Part shown: one piece after another, positions 1-11,678 of the stretch
Numbering within the stretch: position 1 is the stretch's first letter
How the letters are laid out: each line of letters begins with the position of its first letter
DNA from: Beverwykella pulmonaria
Taxonomy: Eukaryota; Ascomycota; Dothideomycetes; Pleosporales; Melanommataceae
DNA length: 64,000 nt
Direction of reading: 5' to 3'
NCBI GenBank assembly: GCA_001599595.1
Contig: BCHH01000004.1
Span: 1,673,824-1,737,823, forward strand
Program-made: the position numbers and the translations under genes
The notes under the pieces: model-generated
Database searches by the model: none
Seen by the model: only the letters and a program-made list of their open reading frames with translations
Told to the model about the DNA's origin: nothing

Positions 1-1081
1 AACGGAGTTGACGGGGCCGTACACACAGGTGTCGAGGGGAACCGATGCAGATTCGTTAGATGGGAAAATCGTTGAGAGAGGAGAGAGCCCAGATAGGCAA
101 ATATATAAGACGTCGGAGATCATAGTTCATAGTACGGCTGCGCATGCGCGATAATATGGTCAGGATCGGAAAGATATCGAAACAAATCTAAAGAATGAAC
201 TCTCATTAGGTGAGTGTACGGCTATTGGCGGAGGCATTGTACCCAATACATACAGCAGACGGACGGGAAATAAGGCTGTTGACTTGTCATTGAATCATGA
301 TAAATGATGTTCTTCGTGTACCTTAGACTACTTTTTGATAATGCCATTTCCCTTTACTGCTCTACCTAGCAATGGCCTATCGGACCTAATCCCTTCCAGA
401 ACTTCGTTCTCAATCTCGGTTTCCCAATAATCTTTCAAATTTTTATGGTTGTAATTGTGGATCTTTGTACCGATTAACAAATTAAACAAGCAGGATGAGC
501 TCACAGTTTGTGCAGTATTGCAACTTCACCGAGTTTGAGACAGATATCATATTCAAATAGCGTACACTAAGATACCAAAGCACAACCGATGTGCAGAAGT
601 GGCCACTACCGACACATGTACAATAGCTGTATCTTCGATCTGGAAATTGACTCGCAAGTGAGAAGTCGTCAGTAGATGGATAGTCACCAACATTTACATT
701 TAATCCAAAGCAGCCGATTCCCACGACTGGAGGAGACTTGCTTCTAGGAGGCGGAAGCGCGGACGACGCTTCACTGACAAAATTGAATATTGAAACCTGA
801 CTCCTCTAAAAAATGTGTACCTCCTTGACCCTTCATCACTTCACTCATATCTACGCACAAGCCAAGAACGTAAGAAAATCAGATACAGGCACTTGAACAG
901 CTTGAGTGAAACACCACACACAACCTTTCACACACCACAAAGCTCGCAAGGTATGGTCTTCTCTTCCGAAAGTGAACCCCCGATTTACGTGAAATAACCA
1001 CAGAATGAACCCCTACTCTTGCATCCCTAATTCAACCTCTGCCACCTCCAATATTAAGGAGAAGTAAACCAGTTTTCATCA

Positions 1082-1219
1082 ATGCCGCCTCTCGTTCTCC
1101 AAAATAGATCCCCATCAATCCACACAGGACTCCAAATTCTCTTCGTTATCCTCTGCGCCGGAACCATCGTCTTCATCTTCACCATCGGCTCCCTCGTTCC
1201 CCTCGCTGTGCGCACCTGA
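1082..1219 (+). CDS. Possible 45-aa membrane peptide or gene remnant
   Basis: An ATG-started frame of 45 codons with one central hydrophobic helix (about residues 18-42, ending in SLVPLAV). The frame stops at TGA 1217-1219 but stays open and arginine-rich for 12 more codons (DAFRRRYQRR type) before the next stop. It may therefore be the first exon of a decayed gene rather than a real small protein. No homologue is recognised. A second hydrophobic stretch lies about 130 bp downstream in a different frame. Confidence 0.2.
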   Translation: MPPLVLQNRSPSIHTGLQILFVILCAGTIVFIFTIGSLVPLAVRT

Positions 1220-2745
1220 GACGCATTCCGCCGCCGATACCAACGTCGGCATTGAAAGTCAACTTAAGAAGAATATGTGGTCCGTTCCTAACAGTCAAGG
1301 TCTAATCCACGAACCCGATCTTCAGGTTTGCGTTCTATCACAGTGTTTACGCTGTTCATCCTCGGAACGTGGCTGACCATTGCGGCTTTGAAGTGTTCCT
1401 TCGGTTCCCCACACGTTCCAAAGCCCAGCAAATTTCTGTCGTGGTATGAAGAGCGATATCTGAAAGCGATTTCGCAGGTGAAAAAATCAATTGGGAGTCG
1501 GACACAATACAGGGGCTGAAGGGTTGAGCAAATCGTATAGAGACTGAGTGGAGAATGTCATTTTGAAAACCTCTGTGCTTAGTCTTGTTACTTATTCCAT
1601 TTCGTGTTGGTTTTTCCAGCGCATAGTCTCCATAGTTCCTTTCTAAGAGCTTTTGACAGCTGCAGAGGGTATTTTTATCGGCATGAATTAGCAAGTCAAC
1701 AAGTATCTTTTCCCGCTATCACTAAAACCATGACTTTAAATTTGAAGCTTTTACCGCAAACCTAGGGGATACGCACAGAAGGGCGAATGAGGGGAAACGT
1801 GTCAGCGTAGTAATTTAGTACCGGGCGATGAAAATGTGTGAATATTTCTGGACAAAAGAGATCTTTGTTCATAGTGAGATTGTTGGAATACTGTATACTG
1901 ATAGAACCATGAGTATGATAATGATACGCCAACACTATATCCTCGGAAGGTACGAGTAAATGAACACGCAGATTTTGCCGATGTGGTTTTATCATGCTTG
2001 AATTCTTTGGCAATCATTTCATGGTGTCATCTCAGACACACTCAGAGCTATCGTCGACGACATTGTCTGCGAACTGAACAAAGGCTCCAACTCCGAATTT
2101 TTAACTACATCAATGAAGAAATCTATTCCCCTCCACACGCTCATAGCCTCAAAGATCCACCGCTCTTCTGTTCCACAACTTCACGAAACTCGACACTGGA
2201 AATCTCGCTATACTCATTATTATCAGCTGATAATTACCTCAACAGTTCAAAGGATAGAGACATCAAGTGCCAGGAAATTGATCAGGTCAAGGGAATGGTT
2301 GTCAGTGCGCTCAATTCAGTCGTTGAAGCTGTTCCGAGGCTGACCTCGATGCCTGAGACCAGCAGCTCAAGCATGGCAAAATCAGTAAGACTTTCTTGGT
2401 CCTTATAAGTATCCAAGTACTTCACATGCTGACTTTAATATATGTGTAGACAACCGTAACTCGGTAATCCAAGACTATCACCGTTGCCACCATCCCTATG
2501 GCCAAACCTGATAAGCCAATCAAGTTAGAGTTGGAGGCTCCCTGCGAGGTTTCCGGTCAGGGTAAGCATTCCTCCCATCATTTTCTCTTGCCTTCTGTAG
2601 TCGGAGTAGGCATACATACCAATTACCTCTTTAGTAGCTCTCGACTGTTATCTGGATCATCATCACTTTACTATCATAATTCCTCGCTGGCAATATATCG
2701 TTGGCCGCCATTGTAATGTGAATATACTTCGATCGTGAGAATGCT

Positions 2746-2772
2746 GAGGAGGAGGAGGAGGAGGAGGAGGAG
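2746..2772. repeat. (GAG)9 microsatellite
   Basis: Nine perfect GAG triplets, read directly from the sequence. No gene is recognised around it. Confidence 0.9.
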
Positions 2773-3224
2773 GAATAAATGGTTGTGATCATCAGCCTAT
2801 TTGGTTAAAGTGCTTATACTTTGCTCTTGAACCATACTTCTATGAACTTTATGTTTGAACGAAACGCTTGACGAAAGAAATACGAAAAGGGGAGAAAGAT
2901 TATATCATGCGTAGTATAGCATTGTACTATCTGTTTAATGGGCGGCTGTGTCGACGCACTCTGCTCTCTGAGGAATTGGATGATGCTCTCGAATGCATAG
3001 ATCCATTAGCAATTAATTTCGGTCACTTTACGTTAATTATATCACCTTATATGCTACAGTGCTCTTGCTTGCGTACATATATTCACCATATGTACATTGC
3101 ACTTTAAAGTATGTTCTGTGCCAAAATCCACCTATTTAAGACCGGATTCTATACCCATCCGATCCAACCAGCCTCCTAACTTAAAACTCAAGATCACCAT
3201 CCCTAACTAAGATCCGGTCGCGTC

Positions 3225-4309
3225 CTAAACCGGCCATGTTCTCGCGACATTCTCCTCCTTCTTTACCCTCCTATCCCTACCCTCCAACTCCCCTGGATCT
3301 CTATCCGCAGGCAATTCGTGGACCTTCTCCGCACTCAACTCAATGACATCACCCTCACCAAGTTCACTGCTTTTACTCCCTTTCGTCTTCCTCCCACCAT
3401 TGCCCCTTATATGCCCCCAGCTTTTGCGCACATTCCTCGCACCCACTACTCCTGTCGGCTGATTCCCATTCCCATCCCGATTAGAATGCCGTGACTCGTA
3501 CCCAACCACATCAAACGGATTCACCGTCTCGCTCCCCACATCCCGCTCCATCACGCCTCGAACCTCATTGTTCTGTCTTTGTCGCCTCTTTTTCCGCTGG
3601 ATGAAAAAGCAGGCTGCGAACAGCGCGGCGAAGAGGAGGACGCCTACTGCGACACCGACACCAATGCCGATCGCGATGGTATTTTTACTGCCTCTGTATA
3701 CGGCGTTGGGGTCGGGTGTTGTGGTAGATTGTGGTGCGGTGGTGGTGGATAGCGAGGATTGGGATGGGGAGGTGGAGGATGCGGTTTTCGCGGTTGCGAC
3801 GATGGTGGGTTCGCCGAGAGCGAGGAGCGAGGTGTCTTTTGTGCAGCAGTCTGTCCCGTCACAGCAGTATTTGCCGTTGCCGCAATATGTTACTGCTTCG
3901 TCGCCTTGGGGCCATTCTGGTTATTGTCATGTTAGCCAAGTCTCCAATCCGGCTCTAACAAGCCACCCTCTGTCCATCTCAATCTCCAAAGCTCGAATCC
4001 GCATCACAGTACCAGGAGAAAGCAAAACTCACCATCTTTACAAACAGTCCCACACTCCTTTCCCCAATTCTTATCCGTACACCCGCCCCTTAGAATGCGC
4101 TGCCAATCCGGATACCTATAATCCGCACAAAGCCCATTACTCAGACACTGAAACCCCGCCGCGCAACAAACACTGACTTCGGCCGTGGGATCGCAGGGAG
4201 AATGGCTCGCATCGCTATCGCCGTTGGGATAGAAGCACGTCGTCGCGCCGAGGCCGACGAGCAGCGACAGCGGGAGCAACACGAGGCGGGAGAAGATAAA
4301 CCGCGTCAT
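3225..4309 (-). CDS. Cysteine-rich secreted/single-pass membrane protein
   Basis: Two exons, 4309-4033 and 3916-3225. The 116-bp intron has a GTGAGT donor, an AG acceptor and joins phase 1 (codon GAA); the product is 322 aa. The N-terminus is a signal peptide (basic start, LVLLPLSLLVGLGA). Residues about 25-135 form a lumenal domain rich in paired cysteines (SVCCAAGFQC, YCGNGKYCC, TDCC). A Ser/Thr-rich stalk follows, then one membrane helix (AIGIGVGVGVAVGVLLFAAL) with a basic stop-transfer (QRKKRRQRQ). The cytosolic tail is about 110 residues, charged and low in complexity. The layout resembles fungal cell-surface sensors and Mid2-like proteins, but no named domain is certain. Frame and splice are secure; function is inferred from architecture only. 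Confidence 0.8.
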
Positions 4310-5073
4310 CGCATCTCAGTTCCCCTCACGAAACCAAAGGCGAAGATGAAGAAGGAGAGAGAAAGAGTGAGAAACGCGAATCCCCCGCCTTGAGCATCGT
4401 GCTTCTTTCCATGCACGTTCCACAAACGGCATCAAATCTTGCCTTAAGCCAGCCGGGGATCAACATCGAGTGGCCGAAATGGGCCAGGCTGAGCATAAAC
4501 CATGCCATACAGAGCCCCTGTTAGTCGCGGCAAAGATCCATATCGGGATGCCAAGAACTAGTACTAAGGTCAGCATCTGTGGGGCGCAGTGCAATTCGAT
4601 AATTATTGTGATATTTTTGTAGCACAGGAAGACGGGACATTGAGTTGTGATGGATGGGATGGGATGGGTTGGGAGTTAGAGGGGAGTGAGGGGAGAGTTG
4701 GGTGTAGATGCGAGATTGTAGGGTCGACGTCGCGGCCTATTTTCATCTTGATTTCGCTGGCGAATCTCGGGGACTTAATTATCTCTGGTTCCGTTGGTTC
4801 CATACGAACTGCACGTTCGCTTGATGAATCCTACTAATCTAGTGCCTACTCGCCAAGTTATTGAACATCATCTCTCGTCTTTCGCAGAAAGCAATACCGT
4901 ATTGAAACCGAATTCCAGCACCTTGATAAAAAAGCTAACAGGACTCTCCATTGCCTTTCGTTTGCATGCACCAGGCACTGTAGATTCTAACTAATCGTTA
5001 AGGATGAAGATCGAACCATCTACTCTAACCACAATTTCAGCTTGCGATCCGTTCACTTACCTGCGGTTTACCC
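4310..5073. other. Intergenic, nothing recognised
   Basis: This stretch lies between the 5' end of the cysteine-rich gene and the 3' end of the histidine-phosphatase gene. It has only short frames without coding character and G-rich low-complexity runs near 4650-4700. The part next to 4309 should hold the promoter of the cysteine-rich gene; no motif stands out. Confidence 0.5.
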
Positions 5074-6106
5074 TCAATGCACCCTCTCCAATTCCTCCCT
5101 CTGGAACCTCTCTCTCTTCTCCCACTGCGCCTCCCTCGTCTTCGTCTTCATGTCCGTCCCCGGCACCTCCTCCACCCCCTCCCCATCGACTTCCTCATCA
5201 GGCGGGAAATCCGTCGGCAGCACCTTAATAACACCCTTTTCACTCTTCCCCATTCCACCCCCTCTCTCCTCCGTCTCCTTCCTCTCCTTGAGTAAAAACT
5301 CTCCTTCGCCGCCCATCCCCTCACCTTTCTTCCTACTCTCCTCCATAGCCTCCTCATCAAAGTCAAAGATGCGCCAATCTGCATTAAAGAAGCGGCGGTG
5401 GCATACAGCGGTGCGGAGGAAGCCCGAGTGCGATACAACGGCTATTACTTTTTCGGGGCGCGAGTACAGATTGCGGAGACAGGTTTGTCCACGGGCAAGA
5501 ATGGCGCGTCGCGTGAAGGCGTAGGGGTTCGTGGCGAGATTGGTGGTTTTGTCTGGGTAGAGAGGGTCGACAGGGGAGAAGTCGAAGGTTGGGAATTCGG
5601 TGACCATAACTTGGATAGGAGAGCCGGTGTCGCAGGGTTTGTCGGCATTTTCTGCGAGGGCGTTTAGCTCTTGATATATAAGAGGGCGACATATTCTAAA
5701 TGTACGAGGAAAGGACTAACGAACAACGGAATGAAAAAAGTAGAGAAGCTCTCGTGACAAAAACCGCAAAATCTCCAAATGAAAGAGTTAATTAACGTAG
5801 TAAAGACATTGAAGACACAGGAAACGCGATGAACCAACCTTGCCAACCAGCATCCGGCAGCACTTTAGTCTTCTTCTCATTGATCAACCAATCCAGCCCC
5901 AGACTTGCAGTCTGCAGCGTCCTCCTCATTGCACTAACAACAATAAGCTCCACCTCATCCGCAATCTTCTCTTTCTTCAAGCTCTCCTGCAACTCTGCGC
6001 ACTGCTGCACGCCGAGCTCAGAGAGCGGAGGATCGTGCAGCGACCAATCGCTAGCAATATTGTGGAGCGCCTGTGCGTGGCGGATAAGTAAAAGTGTCGG
6101 GGGCAT
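5074..6106 (-). CDS. Histidine phosphatase (phosphoglycerate mutase-like)
   Basis: Two exons, 6106-5839 and 5669-5074. The 169-bp intron has a GTTGGT donor and an AAG acceptor and splits a Glu codon; the product is 287 aa. Residues 8-14 carry the phospho-acceptor motif IRHAQAL (RHA instead of the common RHG). The conserved SAMRRTLQTA helix follows near residue 55. The exon join restores the family stretch WQELNALAENADKPCDTGS. The second catalytic His is in VVSHSGFLRT (His170). Members are cytosolic phosphatases of small phosphorylated metabolites, or of unknown substrate; no particular substrate can be read here. The last 90 or so residues are a charged Lys/Glu-rich tail. Confidence in family is high, in substrate nil. 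Confidence 0.9.
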
Positions 6107-6418
6107 GGAGAAACTCTGTTTATTAGCGTTGGGGGGTGGGCGTAGGATAATTTTATATATGGTGGTTTTCCTGATTGTGAATATCGAGTTGGCGCGTAGT
6201 GGGGTGTATAAGCTGCGTCACTATCACCATGTTCTGCAGTAGTATCATGGGACCCACTTCACACAGCGCAGCAAACCCACGAGCCATTCGATACGGGAAT
6301 ATAGCGAGAGTGCAACGCATAGTTTTATGATGTGCTCCTGGAGCCGATCATTATCAGATTTGACCTTCTAAGCTGCGCCAACCCGCTTGCATACCTAGGT
6401 ATAGTACATGTCTCGTCT

Positions 6419-7511
6419 CTAATCGTCCATTTTGTCGTCCTCGTCCAGTGACTTCTTCGCCAGCGCTTCTGCCTCCTCCCGCAGCTCCTTCGGCACCTCC
6501 TCATGTCTACCCTTGGTGGGCCCAGCCAAAGAGCTGATCCAGGTCATCTCCAGCTCGAACTCCTTGTCCTTGTTATCGTCGTGTGCGACATAGATGATGC
6601 GTGCTGCCTCTTTCACACCCTCTTCTAGTGATAATTCGCCGTCGGCGAGGTTTAGCTTCTCCAGCTCCGATTTTGCGATTTGTCGGCCCTTGCCTGTCGC
6701 TGCTCCATAGTAACCCTATATACCACGTTAATCACCTATGCGCATACAAAAATGCATGATTTATTACCCAGTATAGTCCGCTAGGTTCGATCATGTATAG
6801 AAACGGGCCGCCGTGCTTCGCGCCGTTCTTCTTGCCACCTGAGCCTTTATTCGGTCCTGAGCCAACCTGTCCATCCACTGGTACCTCGACCTCGGCATCC
6901 CACCCCCCCACAATGGCAGTCACACCGAAAGGTCGTACGCTGGAGTAGAGGGTGTATGCTTGAACGTAGCTTCCCATGCGGTTGGCGAGTGCAGAGGTCG
7001 GGATTGGGCCCTTATACATCTGGCGCCACGAGGCGGCCTCGTCACGGGCTCGAGATACGAAGTGGCGACCGTCAGGGAGGAGACCTGAGGAGACCTAGAA
7101 GTTCCTGTGTTAGACCTTTCTTGCCAGAGGCCATGAAATCTCCGCAGACACATCACGCTTAACGGAAGGGCATGCTTACGACACCCATATTCCGGTCCAC
7201 AGTTGATATCCGTTTGTTGGCTTCTGGTTTGAGCAGCTTGCTGGTAATGAGCTTCTCTAGGGCAAGCACAACGCCATCTTTGCACCGTATTCCGATGGCT
7301 GTACCACCGCTTTCCACTGCCTTGACCGCATATTCGACCTTGATATGTAAGTGATGGCTCGATTGAAGCTTCAGAAGGTGAGGTGCACCTGGAAATTGCG
7401 TCCATCGGGTGAGAAGACGGAGTTGGACAGATCGTAGCCCGTACCTATTGACGTCTATGAAAGCTGTTAGTTTTGAGCTTGGGAAGACACAGGCAACTCG
7501 GGGCTCACCAT
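6419..7511 (-). CDS. PRE10: 20S proteasome subunit alpha-7 (Pre10/PSMA3)
   Basis: Five exons: 7511-7509, 7454-7389, 7338-7180, 7094-6768, 6715-6419; 283 aa. All joins keep frame at GT-AG borders. Exon 1 codes only the ATG. The N-terminus [20 protein letters not shown] is the alpha-subunit signature that helps gate the 20S core. The body has [19 protein letters not shown], the [10 protein letters not shown] turn and the [17 protein letters not shown] strand typical of the alpha-7 (PSMA3) subtype. The tail is acidic and ends in DEDDKMDD, as expected for this subunit. Alpha subunits are structural and have no catalytic Thr. The preceding histidine-phosphatase gene is on the same strand; the 312 bp between them hold no gene. 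Another 20S subunit, beta-3, lies 3.4 kb to the right. Confidence 0.96.
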
Positions 7512-8690
7512 GGTGTTCGCGGGGTAGGGGGAGAGAAATGGGAATTAAGTAGGAGAATATCTGGATAATGGCGCAATACAAGAGGGGTAAGAGAGGCGTG
7601 AGTGTGAATTCTCTGGCGGAGCAGTGTTGATGGGGTTCACCTGGGCAGGCAGCATGAGAGTGCGCGTTGAAGCTACAGTCGCGATGGAGACTAGCGCCTT
7701 GGCATATCAGAACCTCTACATCGGGCATCCATAGATCCCCCAATGATATTCGCCGCCGACACAGGACTGCCATCTCCGCTTTTCGCCTGAGATTGTCTAG
7801 CTTCCTTGCCTGGGATCATATCGGCGTTGTCTTCCAGGCGGTTTGGACTTTGTCTTTGCTTGATTCCACCACTTCATCCGACAATAGACGCGCCAATCGT
7901 GGGCGACGGCTGTTCGAGGGCGCATCCGCCAATACAGATTGATGAGTTGTCGACAATAATTTGCGGTAGACGGCCGGGGTTTATTGGCTTTGCAAGCACT
8001 AGCGGGACATTTTATGTTTCAGGTCACCAGTGACTGGACGGGCCCGCCACATCATCCCGCTTTTTTCTTTCCTCCCATCCTCTGGTCACGACACATGACC
8101 CGTTCCAACATCCAACTACCACGTACATAAAGGAACTGCGGCGGCCACTCCATTGAGAACTGCGACAACACCTTCTCCCACTGGCTCTGTTGGCTCTCTA
8201 TTGTAAACAGTTCTTCCCCTATTTCTCTGGCTTTGTTGCCAGCGTCCACAAATAGGCCTCATTTTAGGCGTCAGTAGCGCCCAACAACGCAACGCGCCAA
8301 AGGAACAACGGAGTACCCTCAATAAGACCCGCGGACTCGAAAGCTGCACAACCTGGTCTGAGAAACACTTCAGAACATTTGCTCTAGCAACACTTACATC
8401 TTCCCACTAATTTGCAGTATTTGATTCATCCGCTCCAGCGACCCCCCGGAGATTGCGGAGTACCGTTGATACCCAAATTCCTTGATGCAGCCTCTGCTCG
8501 TTCACCACTGCAATATCTGCGCTTACAACACCACTGTTCCCTTCACAGCTTCTGTCTTCTCTCAGAACAACTCCTGTTCATACGTAAGCTCCAGATCCTG
8601 TACCCTGTGTCTCCACTGACTATTACGTCATAGTGTGGTGTTATATCCGCCGGCATCAACGTTCGAGGGAAAAAAGAAGAGGAGACAAAC
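7512..8690. other. Intergenic between divergent genes
   Basis: About 1.2 kb between the start of the proteasome alpha-7 gene (-) and the start of a hypothetical gene (+). It must contain the promoters of both. The open frames in it (up to 204 codons) overlap the spliced proteasome exons or lack any family signature. I see no convincing regulatory box. Confidence 0.5.
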
Positions 8691-9566
8691 ATGCAGCAAG
8701 AAGAGCTCGCCCGGCTGTTCTCAGCTAACATGAGCTTGTCTCACCAAGCCCCGCCTCCATACACCCCAACTCTTGAACCCCAACAGCAGATATATCAGCA
8801 AGAAACAGATAAGGTAGCCCAACCAATAACCTACATCTCTCAACACTACACGCACACCCACCACGTTGTCCCCATCCGCCACATCCCCCCCCAAGAACCG
8901 ACAAAGACGCAGGTGGATGCGTCACAGCTTCAAGCAGTACTTCTGCGTAACAGCATCGACCCCTCCCTCCTCTTCCCCTCCCAGATTGACCTCTTCCAGA
9001 ACGCAGACGATGATCAGCGTCTCCGCCTCCTCGAGCTCTGGCGAATCTCGCCGCCGCAAGGAAGACAAGGGTATCCGGAGGGTACAGACTACAACACCTC
9101 GAGACAACTGTACGACTGGCCGCCCACGAGTCTGGCGCAAGAGGAGGCTATGGCAAAGTTGAGGTATGAGCAGTTGCGGGTGGAGCGGGCACAACATGAA
9201 GAGATTCAGGCCCACCAGCAACAGTTGGATGCGAGCATGAATCAGGGCATGGATTCGGCAGCTGCGCAAGAGACGCGAGATTTGCTCACGTCTTCTAGCG
9301 CGGAGCCTTATATCCTCTCAGGATATGAAATGATGGCGAACCGCGAGTACGAGGCGTCTGCGCAGACTGCCGCGAGTCACCTCAGGGAATCTACCAAGTA
9401 CAACCAAGCAACTGACCCGGTGTACAACCACGCCGGAGGCAATGGCGGATTGTGGGAGAAGAACGTCGGAAGCATTTTGGACATGGAAAACCAGTACGGA
9501 GCCTTTGCTCAGGCTCGGGACCGGGACTGTCATCCTGTCTATATGGATGACGAAATGGTTATGTGA
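8691..9566 (+). CDS. Hypothetical protein, Gln-rich, 291 aa
   Basis: A single uninterrupted ATG-to-TGA frame with steady coding character. The N-terminal 80 residues are Pro/Gln/His-rich and probably disordered (APPPYTPTLEPQQQ). Residues about 85-125 form a hydrophobic/acidic segment (SIDPSLLFPSQIDLFQ, DDDQRLRLLELWRI) that looks folded. A helical stretch rich in Glu, Gln and Arg follows (AQEEAMAKLRYEQLRVER), probably coiled coil. The C-terminus has an NHAGGNGGLWEKNVGSILDMENQYG block. No signal peptide or membrane helix. The DLFQNADDDQRLRLLELWRI block suggests a conserved Pezizomycotina protein of unknown role, but I cannot name a family. Confidence 0.75.
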   Translation: MQQEELARLFSANMSLSHQAPPPYTPTLEPQQQIYQQETDKVAQPITYISQHYTHTHHVVPIRHIPPQEPTKTQVDASQLQAVLLRNSIDPSLLFPSQIDLFQNADDDQRLRLLELWRISPPQGRQGYPEGTDYNTSRQLYDWPPTSLAQEEAMAKLRYEQLRVERAQHEEIQAHQQQLDASMNQGMDSAAAQETRDLLTSSSAEPYILSGYEMMANREYEASAQTAASHLRESTKYNQATDPVYNHAGGNGGLWEKNVGSILDMENQYGAFAQARDRDCHPVYMDDEMVM

Positions 9567-10061
9567 AGAGGGGAATAAGGTGACTGGAGAAGGAAATTGG
9601 ACAGCCAAGCATTGGGTGGATACAGGTCATTGCAGTGGATGTGGATACAGTCGCATACAAACATTCCCTTTGACTGTAGTTTGGGGGTAGTACTGGATTG
9701 GAGGAGGCGGCGGTTAGCTTTGGCTTTAGAGAAGCTACTGAGAAGTGAGAAGACTAGTGCTCAAGTTTGCATATTGGAATAGCCGGATACCCCATACAGC
9801 AGCATCACCACTCTGTTATTAGATCACAATCAACACGACTTAAATAATTTCATCCACCCTCTTAGTGGAGTATGATAATTCCATATTCTAATATAATACA
9901 AAGCTGAATGTTGTTTCAAGTTCAGAACTTTGCACTCATATGCCCGTCTATCTTCTTCCTACAAGGATAAATATACACAGCATCTGATGTACCAATTCGA
10001 AGGAATATCAGAACTGAACCATGCCCTAACACTGGCACCATAAAAGCAAAAATACCCTCCT
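9567..10061. other. Convergent 3' ends, no gene
   Basis: Nearly 500 bp between the stop codons of two convergent genes. AT-rich near 9840-9910, consistent with 3' untranslated and polyadenylation sequence. Nothing else is seen. Confidence 0.5.
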
Positions 10062-10653
10062 CTATTTCGGCCACTTCTTCCATCCACGCCCATGTCCTTT
10101 CTACAAAAAAGTTAGCAAGTCCTCTACACCGCCTCAGCACATCACCAAACCGACATACCTGTTTCCACTCTTGTATCAGTGCCGGCATATTCAACATAGC
10201 CTGTTTCCTCTCCTCTAGCCTTCCCTTGAGCGTCCTCTCCCACTTCTTTCCCTTAACCCTCTCACCCACACCCGTACCCTTCACTCTCAATCCCCTCTCT
10301 ATCCGTCTCTTCTCCTTCTCTCCAGGCTTTTTGATGGTATGAGGTAGCAGATCAACAACGCCGTGTTTCGAAGCGAGCTTGACCAGGTCGGCTTGCTTCC
10401 GTAGCCCGTAGACAGGACCCCACCATTTCCCTGTTACAAAGTTTTTGCGTGGTTGAAAGGGGTTGTGGTACGGGAGTTCTGGGGGCGCATTGGGGTCTGT
10501 GGACACGGTTGTGGATGCGGCGATGGGGGATGTGGTGGGGGTGGATGTTGTGGCGGGTTTGTTGGATAGGAGCGCTGGCGGTGGGTATTTGGCGAAGAAG
10601 CGAATTAGTCGCGGAGGTAGCGATTTGGCGAGTGTGATGTGTTGGGAGCTCAT
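10062..10653 (-). CDS. MRPL25: Mitochondrial large-subunit ribosomal protein mL59 (MRPL25)
   Basis: Two exons, 10653-10159 and 10100-10062. The 58-bp intron runs from GTATGT to TAG; the product is 177 aa. The start SLPPRLIRFFAKYPPPAL, the middle NPFQPRKNFVTGKWWGPVYGLRRQ-like block (here LRKQADLVKLASKHGV) and the GLRVKGTGVGERVKGK segment match fungal mL59/MRPL25. The second exon codes only KGHGRGWKKWPK and stop, the conserved basic C-terminus. Reading through the intron instead would give a long unrelated tail, so the splice is preferred. The protein is part of the mitoribosome large subunit; the basic N-terminus would serve as the import signal. It is head-to-head with PUP3, 251 bp between start codons. 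Confidence 0.93.
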
Positions 10654-10904
10654 GGTGGGCTGGCAATGTCTTTTCTGGATGGCCGTTATTGCAAGCTCGA
10701 GTTGCGAAAGAGGAATTCGTGGTCACGTGCTTAAGGAACGCTAAACACGGCAAGTGCCGGGGAAGCTTGAACTGCGCGTACTGTTGCTACCTACGTCGAC
10801 ATCACTAACAGCTCCATCGCCGCCCACTTCCACCCTTCTCGCTGCCAAATCCTTCTGCGTATCACTCTACACGCCTACACAACTTCCACTCTAAATCTCC
10901 AGCT
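10654..10904. promoter_or_regulatory. Shared divergent promoter, MRPL25 / PUP3
   Basis: Only 251 bp separate the ATG of mL59 (-) and the ATG of PUP3 (+), so both promoters must lie here or overlap. I looked for a proteasome-type control box (GGTGGCAAA) and found only a weak look-alike (GCTGCCAAA near 10840), not a convincing site. No TATA box is obvious. Confidence 0.5.
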
Positions 10905-11678
10905 ATGGTAAGCCCTAAGTCTGATTTATTCGCTCTGCACAACTAACAACCACAGGGCTCTCCGTTCTCAATAAGTACGATCTCCCTCTGCCTCTCCATC
11001 TTCAACCCTTCCTAACCTCCTGAAAGATGGCGGCGCATGTGTAGCCATGGTGGGCAAAGACTGCGTTGCCATTGCCTGCGACCTCCGCCTGGGCATGCAA
11101 GCCCTCACCGTCTCCAACAACTTCCCCAAGATCTTCTCGTACGGGGATGTATACCTTGGTCTGACAGGGCTCGCCACCGACGTCTCCACGGTCTCTGATC
11201 TCTTCCGCTACAAAGTCAACATGTACCGGCTGCGCGAAGAACGCAACATCTCCCCACAGACCATGGCGAACCTCGTCAGCTCGTCGTTGTATGAGCGGAG
11301 ATTTGGCCCATACTTTGTGTCGCCGGTGATTGCGGGGCTCAATCAGACGACGGGGAAGCCGTTCATCTGTGGGTTCGATAGTATTGGGTGCATTGATTTC
11401 GCGAAGGACTTTATTGTGAGCGGGACTGCGAGCGATCAGCTGTTTGGAACGTGTGAGGGGCTTTGGGAGCCGGATCTAGTGAGTGGAGATTGTATTTGTT
11501 TTGAAGGGTCTGTGTACTAAACAGTGATTTGCAGGGCCCAGAAGACCTCTTCGAGACAATCTCACAAGCGCTGCTCAACGCCGTCGATCGGGACGCGTTG
11601 TCCGGCTGGGGTGCACACGTCTACATCATCGAGAAGGACAAGGTGACGAAGCGGTTATTGAAAGGACGACAGGACTGA
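10905..11678 (+). CDS. PUP3: 20S proteasome subunit beta-3 (Pup3/PSMB3)
   Basis: Four exons: 10905-10907, 10956-10974, 11027-11478, 11535-11678; 205 aa, the usual length. Exon 1 is only the ATG and exon 2 only 19 nt; all introns are 48-56 bp. The mature start [20 protein letters not shown] lacks the catalytic Thr1, as expected for the inactive beta-3 subunit. [41 protein letters not shown] and the C-terminal [15 protein letters not shown] are characteristic. The last exon ends KRLLKGRQD. It is a structural beta-ring subunit of the 20S core in nucleus and cytosol, encoded 3.4 kb from alpha-7. Confidence 0.97.

Larger units (their letters stand above)
1..3224. other. Gene-poor left end
   Basis: I see no confident gene here. 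Short open frames exist on both strands but none shows a domain, a coherent splice pattern or a family motif. The pieces worth noting are a 45-codon frame with one hydrophobic helix (1082-1219), a second hydrophobic stretch coded around 1340-1400 in another frame, and a GAG triplet repeat at 2746-2772. The two hydrophobic pieces could be remains of one membrane-protein gene, but I found no donor/acceptor pair that joins them in frame. Confidence 0.5.

Noticed and set aside
1983..2408. 141-codon open frame
   Set aside because: Codon pattern and composition look random, no motif, and it overlaps several other frames; not listed as a gene.
3568..4176. 202-codon plus-strand frame
   Set aside because: It mirrors the minus-strand cysteine-rich gene, which has a signal peptide, cysteines, membrane helix and a good intron.
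7159..7773. 204-codon minus-strand frame
   Set aside because: It overlaps the spliced proteasome exons in another phase; the proteasome model explains the region better.
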